Below are positions 33,377 to 41,479 of a DNA stretch of 64,000 nt, in pieces. The DNA is from Mesobacillus jeotgali (lineage in GTDB: Bacteria; Bacillota; Bacilli; Bacillales; Cytobacillaceae), in NCBI RefSeq assembly GCF_014856545.2, contig NZ_CP109811.1:1978001-2042000 (forward strand), given 5' to 3'. How positions within the stretch are numbered: position 1 is the stretch's first letter; each line of letters starts with the position of its first letter. Position numbers and translations under genes: made by a program. The notes below the pieces were generated by a model. That model did not search any database and had not been told where the DNA came from. It saw only the letters and a program-made list of their open reading frames with translations.

Positions 33377-33436
33377 TTACTTAAAGGTAAATACACCTAT
33401 TAACCAGAATTTACTTTCTGGAAAAGGGGGGCCGTT

Positions 33437-34357
33437 ATGGAAAAAACAAGTCTTCATCCACTCATGTTCATTGTGCTTGTCGTTGTCACTACATTTCTTA
33501 TGGGCTCTTCTTTTACCGTCGGAAAGATTGGTTTAAACTATGTCTCTCCTTTATTATTGGTTGGTTTGCGATTCACAATTGCTGGTTTGGTGATGGCGGT
33601 ACTTGTGAGGAAAAGTGGTAAGCCGGAAAAGCTCGCTGACTGGGGAAGGATCTTCACGATTGGTTTGATGCAGACGGCAGGAGTGATGGGCTGTATCTTT
33701 CTTAGCTTACGAACGATTACAGCGGGCGAGTCTTCAATTTTAACCTTTACCAATCCATTAATGGTGGTGATGATGGGGACTGTTTTTCTTGGAATTCGAT
33801 ACAGGCTCCTTCAATGGATCGGCGCGTTTGTAGGGTTCATCGGTGTATTCATCACATTAGGTTTCCATCTGCAGCTGACAGTTGGTACACTTTTCGGTTT
33901 GGGGGCTGCTGTGTTTTGGTCAATTGGGACTATCCTTATTAAACAATGGGGCAGCCGCTTCAATGTCTGGGTGTTGACAGCTTATCAAATGCTCTTTGGG
34001 GGAATTGCCCTCTTATTGATGGGGCTTACATTGGAATCCCCAAAGTTGATGATAAACCCCGTTTCAATAACAGTTATTTTATGGCTGGCAATTATGGCCT
34101 CAATCGTCCAGTTTGCCATTTGGTTTTACCTGATTAATCAAGGAGATCCAGGCAAGACAAGCGCCTTCCTGTTCCTTGCACCTTTTTTCGGTGTACTTAC
34201 CGGTTGGGTTCTGCTCGATGAGGTCGTGGAGTGGTATGTGTATGCAGGCGGAGCGCTGATTTTCATAGGAATTTTCCTGGTGAACTGGACGTTTAAAAAG
34301 GGGACAGCGAATCTTGAGGGTGACATAGAAAAAATGGCAAAACCATTAAATAGCTAG
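33437..34357 (+). CDS. EamA/DMT family transporter
   Basis: 306-residue inner-membrane protein with ten predicted hydrophobic segments in two EamA halves (first half from FLMGSSFTVGKIGLNYVSP, second from FGLGAAVFWSIGTILIKQWG). DMT transporters move metabolites or drugs; the substrate is unknown. GGGGGG precedes the ATG by 6 bases. A second EamA protein lies at 49404. Confidence 0.88.
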   Translation: MEKTSLHPLMFIVLVVVTTFLMGSSFTVGKIGLNYVSPLLLVGLRFTIAGLVMAVLVRKSGKPEKLADWGRIFTIGLMQTAGVMGCIFLSLRTITAGESSILTFTNPLMVVMMGTVFLGIRYRLLQWIGAFVGFIGVFITLGFHLQLTVGTLFGLGAAVFWSIGTILIKQWGSRFNVWVLTAYQMLFGGIALLLMGLTLESPKLMINPVSITVILWLAIMASIVQFAIWFYLINQGDPGKTSAFLFLAPFFGVLTGWVLLDEVVEWYVYAGGALIFIGIFLVNWTFKKGTANLEGDIEKMAKPLNS

Positions 34358-34487
34358 GAAAATCGCTGCCTGGGCTTAAAAAAATATCCATTTCAGTAAT
34401 CTCCTCGAAAAGATTACTTACCTTTAATGATAAGAATATAAAAAACTAATGCGTATTTATTCCATAACTTCAGGAGAATTGATTAAT

Positions 34488-34697
34488 ATGTATACACTTT
34501 ACGAAAAGATAAAAAGCTTATTTGGCGGGATATTTTTCCTTTTTTCTTTTTTTATTTGTCTTGCTTCCTCTATATCGTTATTTATGGAAGGTGAAATTCT
34601 ATATGGTTTAGCCTTCTCTGTGCTAACTCCGTTTGCACTAGGAATAAGTGTGATGTTTTTTTCTGATCTCAGACGAAAAAAGGATGAATCCATTTAG
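34488..34697 (+). CDS. Small two-segment membrane protein
   Basis: 69-residue protein with hydrophobic segments at about residues 11-30 and 36-57 and a charged tail (RRKKDESI). CAGGAGA lies 10 bases before the ATG at 34488; the ATG at 34449 has no site. No family recognised. Confidence 0.55.
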   Translation: MYTLYEKIKSLFGGIFFLFSFFICLASSISLFMEGEILYGLAFSVLTPFALGISVMFFSDLRRKKDESI

Positions 34698-34741
34698 ACC
34701 TGTGTGGAAGTTATCCTGATCGTTTTCCGGAAAAAGCACCA

Positions 34742-34873
34742 ATGTCCAGTTTATATTTGCTGGCTTTAATACCAATAGTTTTATTACCTTTACTACTGTT
34801 GTTGTTAAGAAAAAAGAAACAGACTGTAAAAGCTGAAAAATTCCTTTCCCAGCATATACTGAAGAAAGAATAA
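34742..34873 (+). CDS. Possible small membrane protein (43 aa)
   Basis: 43 residues: a leucine-rich hydrophobic segment (LYLLALIPIVLLPLLLLLL) then a basic tail (RKKKQ...KKE), the usual look of single-pass small membrane proteins. The Shine-Dalgarno is weak (GGAAAAAG), which lowers confidence. Confidence 0.4.
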   Translation: MSSLYLLALIPIVLLPLLLLLLRKKKQTVKAEKFLSQHILKKE

Positions 34874-34948
34874 AATTATTTTGAAGGCCGTATCTTTTCT
34901 CTCCCTCCAGCCGTTTAAGGGGCAGAGAGGTTCAAAGGAGTGAACAGG

Positions 34949-35614
34949 ATGTCGATCGACAAGCTCAGGAAATTGAAAACAGCAGAGGATACCGGGGTAA
35001 TGGACCATTATCATAGCCTAAAGAGATACTGTCGGTTTCTAACGCAGAACAGCTGGGATGGTGATGACCTCGTGCAAGAAGTGTCGCTTAAGGCGATTCG
35101 CCATTATGAGGCATCCCAGATCAGCTCTGCATTGTTGAAAAAAATAGCTTATAACCATTGGGTTGATACGGTCAGGAAGCACAGCCGCGAGATAACGGGT
35201 ATCCCGGAGGATCTCGAATCTTTCACTCAAGGCAATGTAATGGATACAGTCGAGATGGTCATGTCCAAATTGACGCCGAAGCAGGCAGTGATTTTTATCC
35301 TGAAGGAAGCATTTCGTTTTCAATCACGGGAAATTGCTGAGCTGATGGGGACAACAGACATGGCTGTTAAAGCTGCACTCCACCGGGCAAGAAAGAGGGT
35401 TGAACGTGATAATACTTGCCTGTGTGAAGTGGATCAGGAACTGGACGACGAGGAAGCAAAGCTGCTGTCAGACCTGCTATGCGAATCTCTTCAGTCTGAA
35501 GATCCGACTGTTTTGCTTGAAAATATCCAGCAAATCCCAGCGCTTGCTCCGTGTTCACCGGAAATGTCTCTGCACTCCCGTTCACCTCTCTCTACTTTCA
35601 AAATGGCTGCGTAA
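34949..35614 (+). CDS. RNA polymerase sigma factor (ECF-like)
   Basis: 221-residue sigma-70 family factor with region 2 ([19 protein letters not shown]) and region 4 ([45 protein letters not shown]). A ~65-residue tail follows region 4, longer than in most ECF factors. No anti-sigma gene is adjacent. Instead a ClpP paralogue follows at 20 bases, which suggests regulation through proteolysis (inference). ATG at 34949 follows AAAGGAGTG. Confidence 0.85.
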   Translation: MSIDKLRKLKTAEDTGVMDHYHSLKRYCRFLTQNSWDGDDLVQEVSLKAIRHYEASQISSALLKKIAYNHWVDTVRKHSREITGIPEDLESFTQGNVMDTVEMVMSKLTPKQAVIFILKEAFRFQSREIAELMGTTDMAVKAALHRARKRVERDNTCLCEVDQELDDEEAKLLSDLLCESLQSEDPTVLLENIQQIPALAPCSPEMSLHSRSPLSTFKMAA

Positions 35615-35634
35615 GCAGGAAAGGGAGGAACAAA

Positions 35635-36216
35635 GTGAGTACAATTCCTTATGTCATAGAACAATCCAACCGCGGGGAGCGTTCATACGATATTTATTCA
35701 AGGCTGTTAAAAGACAGGATCATCATGCTTGGAGATGAAATCAATGACCAGGTGGCAAACAGCGTTATTGCTCAGCTTCTGTTTCTTGAAGCAGATAATC
35801 CTGAAAAGGATATCTCCATCTATATTAATAGTCCTGGAGGTTCAACCACAGCGGGATTCGCTATTTTTGATACGATGGAATACATCAAGCCGGATATCAG
35901 CACAATCTGTATCGGAATGGCCGCATCGTTTGGAGCCATGCTGCTGCTTGCGGGAACAAAAGGAAAACGATTTGCATTGCCTAACAGCGAAATCATGATT
36001 CATCAGCCGCTGGGCGGTGCAAGGGGCCAGGCAACGGAGATCGAAATTTCAGCCAAACGAATTCTGAAGCTGCGAGATCATGTGAATCAGATTATATCCG
36101 AGAGAACAGGGCAGCCAGTGGAAAAAATCGCAAAGGATACTGACCGGGATTATTTCATGAGTGCCGAGGAGGCGCTTGGATATGGAATCATCGACAAAAT
36201 AATCACACGAACTTAG
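35635..36216 (+). CDS. clpP: ATP-dependent Clp protease proteolytic subunit (paralogue)
   Basis: 193-residue serine peptidase with the ClpP triad: Ser in [10 protein letters not shown], His in IMIHQPLGG and Asp in [14 protein letters not shown]. Length matches ClpP without a long propeptide. The GTG start is 5 bases after GGGAGGA; the upstream ATG at 35551 overlaps the sigma gene. Bacilli have a housekeeping clpP near other genes, so this sigma-linked copy is probably the extra one (ClpP1 type). Confidence 0.9.
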   Translation: MSTIPYVIEQSNRGERSYDIYSRLLKDRIIMLGDEINDQVANSVIAQLLFLEADNPEKDISIYINSPGGSTTAGFAIFDTMEYIKPDISTICIGMAASFGAMLLLAGTKGKRFALPNSEIMIHQPLGGARGQATEIEISAKRILKLRDHVNQIISERTGQPVEKIAKDTDRDYFMSAEEALGYGIIDKIITRT

Positions 36217-36218
36217 TA

Positions 36219-36246
36219 GAGAGCTGCCCTGGGCAGCTCTTTTTGT
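36219..36246 (+). terminator. Terminator of the sigma-clpP operon
   Basis: Stem AGAGCTGCC/GGCAGCTCT, 3-base loop, five T. Confidence 0.88.
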
Positions 36247-36293
36247 TTGCCTGTTTATTGCGGTTCTAACATATCCGGATACCCAAAATTCCC

Positions 36294-36398
36294 AACTGGT
36301 ATTAAATCGTTGTTAACTGATATTAAAAGGCTTTCAACTGGTATTAAAAATGATTAAACTGGTATAAAATCTTCGCTAACTGGTATTATCCGCAAAAG
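36294..36398. repeat. Array F: five units of a 21-bp period
   Basis: AACTGGTATTAAA-like marks start at 36294, 36315, 36336, 36357 and 36378, exactly 21 bases apart; the other bases of each unit vary. Same period as array E and a similar AAC-GGT beginning. The array lies in the gap between clpP and an aminotransferase gene, 48 bases after the terminator; the rest of this gap shows no gene. Confidence 0.85.
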
Positions 36399-36561
36399 AA
36401 AGCATAATCAAATACTGGTAAGTGGGCATACGTGCTCATTTTTATTTTTTTCTAGAACTGATCAAACGAAACTGCTATAATCGAATTTATATTTTAAAAA
36501 TTCAGATGAATCAACCTCAACGAAAACATCATGAATGAATGAACAGTAAAGGGGAATGTCC

Positions 36562-37743
36562 ATGAAAATCTACGGATCAGAAAAGATTAGAAAAATGACA
36601 TCCAGTATTTTTCAGGAAGTGGTTGACCGTAAGCAGGCGGCCTTGATGAATGGAAAAGATGTGATTGACCTGAGTATTGGGAGTCCGGATTTTGGACCGC
36701 CTGCTTTTGTCATGGAGGAACTTGCTAAGCATTCGGTGGATCCGGGGAAGTATGGATATACACTTAAGGGAATTAGTGAATTTAACGAGGCGGTAAAATA
36801 TTTTTACCATCAGCGTTATTCGGTTGAACTGGAAGCAGAAAGCGAAGTCCTGCAGCTGATGGGCTCGCAGGATGGGCTTGCACATCTTGCAACTGCAATT
36901 ATTGATCCTGGTGATTATGTACTTGTTCCTGATCCAGGGTATCCAATCTATGAAGCGAGCGTTACCATCGCAGGCGGAACGATTTATCCTATGCCTTTGC
37001 TGGAGGAAAATAAATTCCTGCCTCAACTTAATGAGATTCCTCTGGAAATTTTACAAAAAACAAAGATGATGATCTTAAGCTATCCGGGTAATCCTGTCAC
37101 TGCACTTGCTGACACCAGTTTTTTTGAACAGGTAATCGAATTTGCCAAAGTACATAATATCCTGGTCGTACATGATTTCGCCTATTCTGAATTGGTTTAT
37201 GATAAGAACCCGCAAATCAGTTTCTTATCCGTACCTGGTGCAAAGGAAGTTGGTGTAGAGTTCAATTCACTCTCTAAAACTTTCAATATGGCAGGCTGCC
37301 GCATAGGCTACGTTGCTGGAAACTCACAGGTTATCAATATTCTTGCTTCCTTTAAATCACATATCGATTACGGCATCTTTTACCCAATCCAAAAAGCAGC
37401 GATTGCAGCACTTACTTCTGATTATTCTTTCCTGAAAGATCAGTTAAAGCAGTATGAAGCGCGGCGGGATGCTTTGGTATCTGGATTTCGGGACAGCGGA
37501 TGGGAAGTGGCTAATTCTCCGGCAACGATGTTTGTGTGGGCTAAAATTCCTGCAGGCTGGAAATCCCGCGATTTTGCCTTCAAGCTAATTGATGAAGAAG
37601 GGATTGCCGTCGTTCCTGGTGATGCTTTTGGCAAACAAGGCGAAGGGTACGTCAGAATCGCTATGGTTCAGCCTCCAGAAAGACTAATAGAGGCATCACA
37701 GCGGGTAAATAAATTTCTCTCAGGGTTTCCGGTTGAAATATAA
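36562..37743 (+). CDS. PLP-dependent class I/II aminotransferase
   Basis: 393-residue cytosolic aminotransferase. Family marks are IDLSIGSPDFGPP, PDPGYPIYEASV, SYPGNPVTA, HDFAYSELVYD and the PLP Lys in NSLSKTFNMAGCRIG. It resembles the LL-diaminopimelate/aspartate aminotransferase group; the true substrate pair is not known. ATG at 36562 is 6 bases after AAAGGGGA; the ATG at 36556 abuts it. It ends just upstream of the SAM riboswitch and is not under it. Confidence 0.88.
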   Translation: MKIYGSEKIRKMTSSIFQEVVDRKQAALMNGKDVIDLSIGSPDFGPPAFVMEELAKHSVDPGKYGYTLKGISEFNEAVKYFYHQRYSVELEAESEVLQLMGSQDGLAHLATAIIDPGDYVLVPDPGYPIYEASVTIAGGTIYPMPLLEENKFLPQLNEIPLEILQKTKMMILSYPGNPVTALADTSFFEQVIEFAKVHNILVVHDFAYSELVYDKNPQISFLSVPGAKEVGVEFNSLSKTFNMAGCRIGYVAGNSQVINILASFKSHIDYGIFYPIQKAAIAALTSDYSFLKDQLKQYEARRDALVSGFRDSGWEVANSPATMFVWAKIPAGWKSRDFAFKLIDEEGIAVVPGDAFGKQGEGYVRIAMVQPPERLIEASQRVNKFLSGFPVEI

Positions 37744-37762
37744 AAATATTTCGATAAACGAA

Positions 37763-37791
37763 TTGACTTTTGTTTGAATTTAGAATATTAT
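37763..37791 (+). promoter_or_regulatory. Sigma-A-type promoter of the SAM riboswitch unit
   Basis: -35 TTGACT and -10 TATTAT with exactly 17 bases between them, 33 bases upstream of riboswitch stem P1. Confidence 0.7.
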
Positions 37792-37823
37792 CACTTTATT
37801 AAACTAAAATTTAATACATGATG

Positions 37824-37973
37824 TCTTCTTATCAAGAGAGGTGGAGGGAAAGGCCCTGCGAAACCTCGGCAACAGGTTCTGAAAGAATACTGTGCCAATT
37901 CCTGCGGACAATTTTGTCTGAAAGATGAGAAGAGAGTATTATATGGCTCTCTTCTTCAAGAAGGGAGCTTTTT
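37824..37973 (+). promoter_or_regulatory. SAM-I (S-box) riboswitch with terminator switch
   Basis: The conserved S-box core is present (CTTATCAAGAGAGGTGGAGG, GCCCTGCGAAACCTCGGCAACAGG in two blocks, AATACTGTGCCAATTCCTGC, GAAAGATGAGAAG). P1 pairs TCTTCTTATC (37824-37833) with GATGAGAAGA (37924-37933). The antiterminator pairs AGAAGAGAG (37928-37936) with CTCTCTTCT (37947-37955). The competing terminator pairs GCTCTCTTCT with AGAAGGGAGC (37946-37968) and ends in five T. SAM binding keeps P1 and so stops transcription; genes are on when methionine/SAM is low. It controls the flavin oxidoreductase gene at 38074 and likely the ATP-grasp gene. Confidence 0.95.
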
Positions 37974-38073
37974 GTGTTTAGGAGGCTTATTTATAAGTCT
38001 CTAGTGTTTTTCTAATAAAACCAACTTATCGGGTTGGTTAAGTTGAGTTTAAATGAGCAGAGGAGAGATTGTG

Positions 38074-39123
38074 ATGAAGTATGGATTTTGGCTGCCGATA
38101 TTTGGCGGATGGTTAAGGAATGTTGAGGATGAAAACATGCCGCCTACCTTTGATTATGCAAAGCAGGTGATTCAGTCAGCAGAAGAGTGGGGCTACTCAA
38201 CTACTTTAATCGCAGAATTGTATCTTAATGATATCAAAGGCCCCGAGCATGACTCCCTAGAAGCCTGGACAACAGCTGCCACTTTGGCTTCTGTTACTGA
38301 AAAAATCGAGATCATGTCTGCTGTTAGGCCAGGTTTCCACAATCCTGCAGTCACAGCAAAGATGGCGGCAAACATAGACCAAATCAGCAACGGGCGATTT
38401 ACCCTTAATGTTGTATCTGCGTGGTGGGAGGAAGAAGCGCGTCAGTACGGCGGGATTTTTACCGAACATGATGAAAGATATGAGCGGACTACGGAGTTCA
38501 TTGATGTACTCAAGGGACTTTGGAGTGAAGATAGCTTCTCTTATGAAGGGAAGTTTTATCAGCTCAAGAATACGAAGCTGTTTCCGAAACCAGTACAGCG
38601 TCCAAATCCGATTCTGTATGCCGGCGGGGAAAGTCCAAAGGGGAAACAGACCATTGTTGAAAAATGTGATGCCTATGTCATGCATGGCGGAACAGTAGAG
38701 GAAATTGAACAGAAAATAACCGATATGAAAAATCGCAGAGCGGCTACGTTAAATCCAGAACTGTCGGAGTTCGGAATGGCTGCCTATGTCATTTGCCGCG
38801 AAACTGAAGAAGAGGCATTTGCAGAATTGGAACGCATCACGACAGTTAAAGAATCAAGTGCCTATGCGGGTTTTAAGGATTTCACAAGCAAATCCCAGCT
38901 TGAACAGCAAATCCAGCTTCAGGATTACTCGGTATCAAACCGTGGACTGCGGCCAAATTTAGTAGGGACACCAGAACAAATCGCCGAGCGGATTTTACAG
39001 TACGAAGAAGCCGGTTTAGGATTACTATTACTGCAATTCTCGCCGCAGCTCGAGGAAATGGAACGTTTCGCAAAGCTGGTAATGCCGCTCGTTGAGGCAA
39101 AAAGAAAGCAAGCGATTGTATAA
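38074..39123 (+). CDS. LLM-class flavin-dependent oxidoreductase (SsuD-like)
   Basis: 349-residue TIM-barrel monooxygenase of the bacterial luciferase-like family, closest in look to alkanesulfonate/dimethylsulfone monooxygenases (FGGWLRNVEDENMPPTFDYAKQV, GRFTLNVVSAWWEEEARQYG, NPILYAGGESPKGKQ). These use FMNH2 and O2, commonly to release sulfite from organosulfur compounds. Control by an S-box supports a sulfur-acquisition role. ATG at 38074 follows AGAGGAGAG; the ATG at 38053 lacks a site. The flavin reductase partner is not nearby. Confidence 0.88.
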   Translation: MKYGFWLPIFGGWLRNVEDENMPPTFDYAKQVIQSAEEWGYSTTLIAELYLNDIKGPEHDSLEAWTTAATLASVTEKIEIMSAVRPGFHNPAVTAKMAANIDQISNGRFTLNVVSAWWEEEARQYGGIFTEHDERYERTTEFIDVLKGLWSEDSFSYEGKFYQLKNTKLFPKPVQRPNPILYAGGESPKGKQTIVEKCDAYVMHGGTVEEIEQKITDMKNRRAATLNPELSEFGMAAYVICRETEEEAFAELERITTVKESSAYAGFKDFTSKSQLEQQIQLQDYSVSNRGLRPNLVGTPEQIAERILQYEEAGLGLLLLQFSPQLEEMERFAKLVMPLVEAKRKQAIV

Positions 39124-39151
39124 TCTATCTTAAACTAAGGAGAGGAAGAAA

Positions 39152-40105
39152 TTGAGTAAAGTATACATCATTCATGAAAATAGCGAATGGACCATCCATT
39201 TAACAAAGCGGCTGGAGGAGCTGGGCATACCTTTTGAGGAATGGCATTTGGACGAAGGCCTGCTGGATTTATCGAAGGAACCGCCAGAAGGTATTTTTTA
39301 TAGCAGGATGAGCGCTTCCTCTCACACAAGAGGCCATCGCTTTGCCCCTGAATATACAGCACAGGTTCTATCATGGCTGGAGAACCACGGCAGGAAGGTA
39401 TACAACGGATCCCGTGCGCTGGAACTAGAGGTAAGCAAGGTCAAGCAATATCTTGAGCTGGCCAAGCATGGAGTAAGGACTCCGAGAACGATTGCGACTG
39501 TCGGTAGTAAACAGCTATTAGAAGCAGCGAAGGAATTTGAAGGGAAATCATTTATAACAAAGCACAATCGGGCAGGAAAGGGACTTGGGGTACAGCTTTT
39601 TCAATCGATTGAAGCATTGAAGTCCTATGTAGAGGGAGCTTCTTTCGAAGAGCCGGTTGACGGTGTCACGCTGATTCAGGAATATATCCATTCCCCGGAG
39701 AGCTATATTACCAGATGCGAGTTTGTCGGCGGCCAATTTGTTTATGCGGTGAAAGTCGATACTTCGGAAGGCTTTGAATTGTGCCCGGCTGATGCCTGCC
39801 AGATTGGAGACCTGTTTTGCCCGGTAGGTGAAGAGGTTGAAGAAAAGCCGAAATTCCAGGTGATTGAAGGCTTTAATGATCCCATTATTGAAAAATATCA
39901 GAGAGTACTAGAAGAAAATAATATCCATGTTGCCGGAATTGAATTCATCAGAAACGAGGCAGGTGAAATATACACTTACGATATCAATACAAATACGAAT
40001 TATAATTCAGATGCAGAAGCAAAGGCAGGGAAATTTGGCATGCTTGAGCTGGCAAAGTTTTTAGGAGAAGAGCTGGCTGCGGAGTATGGGGCAGTGACAA
40101 GATAA
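39152..40105 (+). CDS. ATP-grasp / RimK-like ligase
   Basis: 317-residue ATP-grasp enzyme: ATP-binding centre KSFITKHNRAGKGLGVQLF (about residues 131-149) and the metal-binding end GIEFIRNEAGEIYTYDINTNTNYN, as in RimK/LysX-type carboxylate-amine ligases. TTG start, with AGGAGAGG 6-8 bases upstream. Only 28 bases separate it from the LLM gene, so it belongs to the S-box operon. Its product is unknown; a ligase in a sulfur-limited operon is unusual. Confidence 0.82.
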   Translation: MSKVYIIHENSEWTIHLTKRLEELGIPFEEWHLDEGLLDLSKEPPEGIFYSRMSASSHTRGHRFAPEYTAQVLSWLENHGRKVYNGSRALELEVSKVKQYLELAKHGVRTPRTIATVGSKQLLEAAKEFEGKSFITKHNRAGKGLGVQLFQSIEALKSYVEGASFEEPVDGVTLIQEYIHSPESYITRCEFVGGQFVYAVKVDTSEGFELCPADACQIGDLFCPVGEEVEEKPKFQVIEGFNDPIIEKYQRVLEENNIHVAGIEFIRNEAGEIYTYDINTNTNYNSDAEAKAGKFGMLELAKFLGEELAAEYGAVTR

Positions 40106-40130
40106 GCAGGGAATCCCCCTGCTTTTTTTT
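40106..40130 (+). terminator. Terminator of the S-box operon
   Basis: AGCAGGG/CCCTGCT stem, short loop and nine T. Confidence 0.85.
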
Positions 40131-40207
40131 TCTGAGGTAAAATGTGATAATCTATAATTAACAAAAGATGGAATTATACTACGGGAGATTAAGAGAAATG
40201 AATAGTC

Positions 40208-41005
40208 GTGTATAAAAATAAACTGAGTGCCGATTGTGAAAGTTGTTTTGGTTTATGCTGCGTGGCTTTGCCATATGCAAAATCAGCAGACTTTGCTTTT
40301 GATAAAGCTGGCGGGGTGCCTTGTACGAATTTGCTGAAAGATTTCCGCTGCGGGATTCATAACAAATTGAGGGATGAAGGCTTCAAAGGATGTACTGTCT
40401 ACGAATGCTTCGGTGCCGGACAAAAGGTTTCGCAGGTAACCTATAGGGGGCTGGACTGGCGAGCTCAGCCAGGAACGCAGAAGGAGATGTTTGATGTTTT
40501 CCCGATCATGCAGCAGCTCCATGAAATGCTGTGTTACTTGGATGAAGCTATGGAATTAGAGGCGGCTAAACCATTATATGAACATCTTCTAGCAATTTAT
40601 GAAAAAACAGAACAGCTTACTAATCTTGAAGCAGACGAGATTCTTAGTTTGGATATTCCTGCACATCGAGCAGATGTCAACGAGCTGCTCTTAAAAACAA
40701 GTGACTTGGTACGTTCGAGAGTGAAAAATAGAAAGCAGCAGAGAGGGAAGAACCTATTTGGCGCGAAATTGAAAGGAGCAAATCTTAAAGGAGCCGATTT
40801 ACGCGGCGCACTGTTAATTGCTGCAGATCTTAAGGGAGCTGACATGAGGGTGTGTGACTTTATCGGTGCAGATTTGAGGGACGCTGACTTAAGCGGGGCA
40901 AATCTTGAAGGGAGCTTTTTCCTGACTCAGGCTCAAATTAACTCAGCAAAAGGAAATGCAGAAACCAAGCTACCTTCGTCGCTAGAAAGGCCAAAGCATT
41001 GGTGA
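40208..41005 (+). CDS. Cys-rich and pentapeptide-repeat protein
   Basis: 265-residue protein. The N-terminus has CESCFGLCCVALP with further Cys (PCTNLL, RCGIH, GCTVYECFG), a likely metal-binding region of the YkgJ-like kind. The C-terminus (about residues 182-240) is a right-handed pentapeptide repeat (AKLKGANLKGADLRGALL and following A(D/N)LXX units). The start is GTG at 40208 without a strong Shine-Dalgarno; the nearby ATG at 40199 region opens another frame that stops after five codons. Function unknown. Confidence 0.8.
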   Translation: MYKNKLSADCESCFGLCCVALPYAKSADFAFDKAGGVPCTNLLKDFRCGIHNKLRDEGFKGCTVYECFGAGQKVSQVTYRGLDWRAQPGTQKEMFDVFPIMQQLHEMLCYLDEAMELEAAKPLYEHLLAIYEKTEQLTNLEADEILSLDIPAHRADVNELLLKTSDLVRSRVKNRKQQRGKNLFGAKLKGANLKGADLRGALLIAADLKGADMRVCDFIGADLRDADLSGANLEGSFFLTQAQINSAKGNAETKLPSSLERPKHW

Positions 41006-41026
41006 GTTAAAAAGGAGGAATTAAAA

Positions 41027-41113
41027 CTGACTGCTTTTATAATCTTGGTTGGAAGTATTTTCAGTGTCCTGGCGGTGGGCTTTGGAGCAAACGTTTCGAA
41101 AAATAAGAAATAA
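41027..41113 (+). CDS. Possible 28-residue membrane peptide with CTG start
   Basis: AAAGGAGG at 41012-41019 lies 7-8 bases before a CTG that opens a 28-codon frame with one hydrophobic segment (TAFIILVGSIFSVLAVGFGA) and a basic end (SKNKK). No ATG, GTG or TTG fits the site. CTG starts are rare but functional in Bacilli. It follows the pentapeptide gene by 21 bases. Confidence 0.45.
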   Translation: MTAFIILVGSIFSVLAVGFGANVSKNKK

Positions 41114-41211
41114 TGTTAGTTTATTTTTAGAATTTATGTAAATTTGTGGTATGGCAAGAGAGTAAAAACTCTTGCTGGGCAAGAGTTTATGAGTATAAGC
41201 CTATATTGGTC

Positions 41212-41307
41212 TTAAGCTTTTTCCTTACCGCTTAGTAAAAGCAGGAATGTCCATTCAATACAAAACAGGGTGAAGCCTATAATGAAATCCAATGTTTTAT
41301 CTCGCAT
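41212..41307 (-). CDS. Small membrane protein (31 aa)
   Basis: The minus strand encodes 31 residues: MRDKTLDFIIGFTLFCIEW then a short hydrophobic end and GKEKA. AAGGAG is 9 bases before the ATG. It is a plausible single-pass peptide in a 366-base gap that otherwise holds a hairpin (GCAAGAG/CTCTTGC near 41154-41177) and no other gene. Confidence 0.5.
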   Translation of the reverse strand: MRDKTLDFIIGFTLFCIEWTFLLLLSGKEKA

Positions 41308-41418
41308 TTTCGCCAACTCCTTGAAGAGGATTACAGGCTAATTATACGCGTACAACAAGGATTTAAGCTGGCAAGAAAGTGAGAAATAAATGAACAAAAC
41401 AAGGATAATATGTGAACG

Positions 41419-41454
41419 AAACAACGGGCCATCTAACTGAGGGCCCGTTGTTTG
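41419..41454 (-). terminator. Terminator of the VWA lipoprotein gene
   Basis: Stem AACAACGGGCC/GGCCCGTTGTT with a ~10-base loop, 26 bases beyond the stop of the leftward gene. The flanking run is modest. Confidence 0.7.
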
Positions 41455-41479
41455 AAATGTACAATTAAAACGAGGCGTT

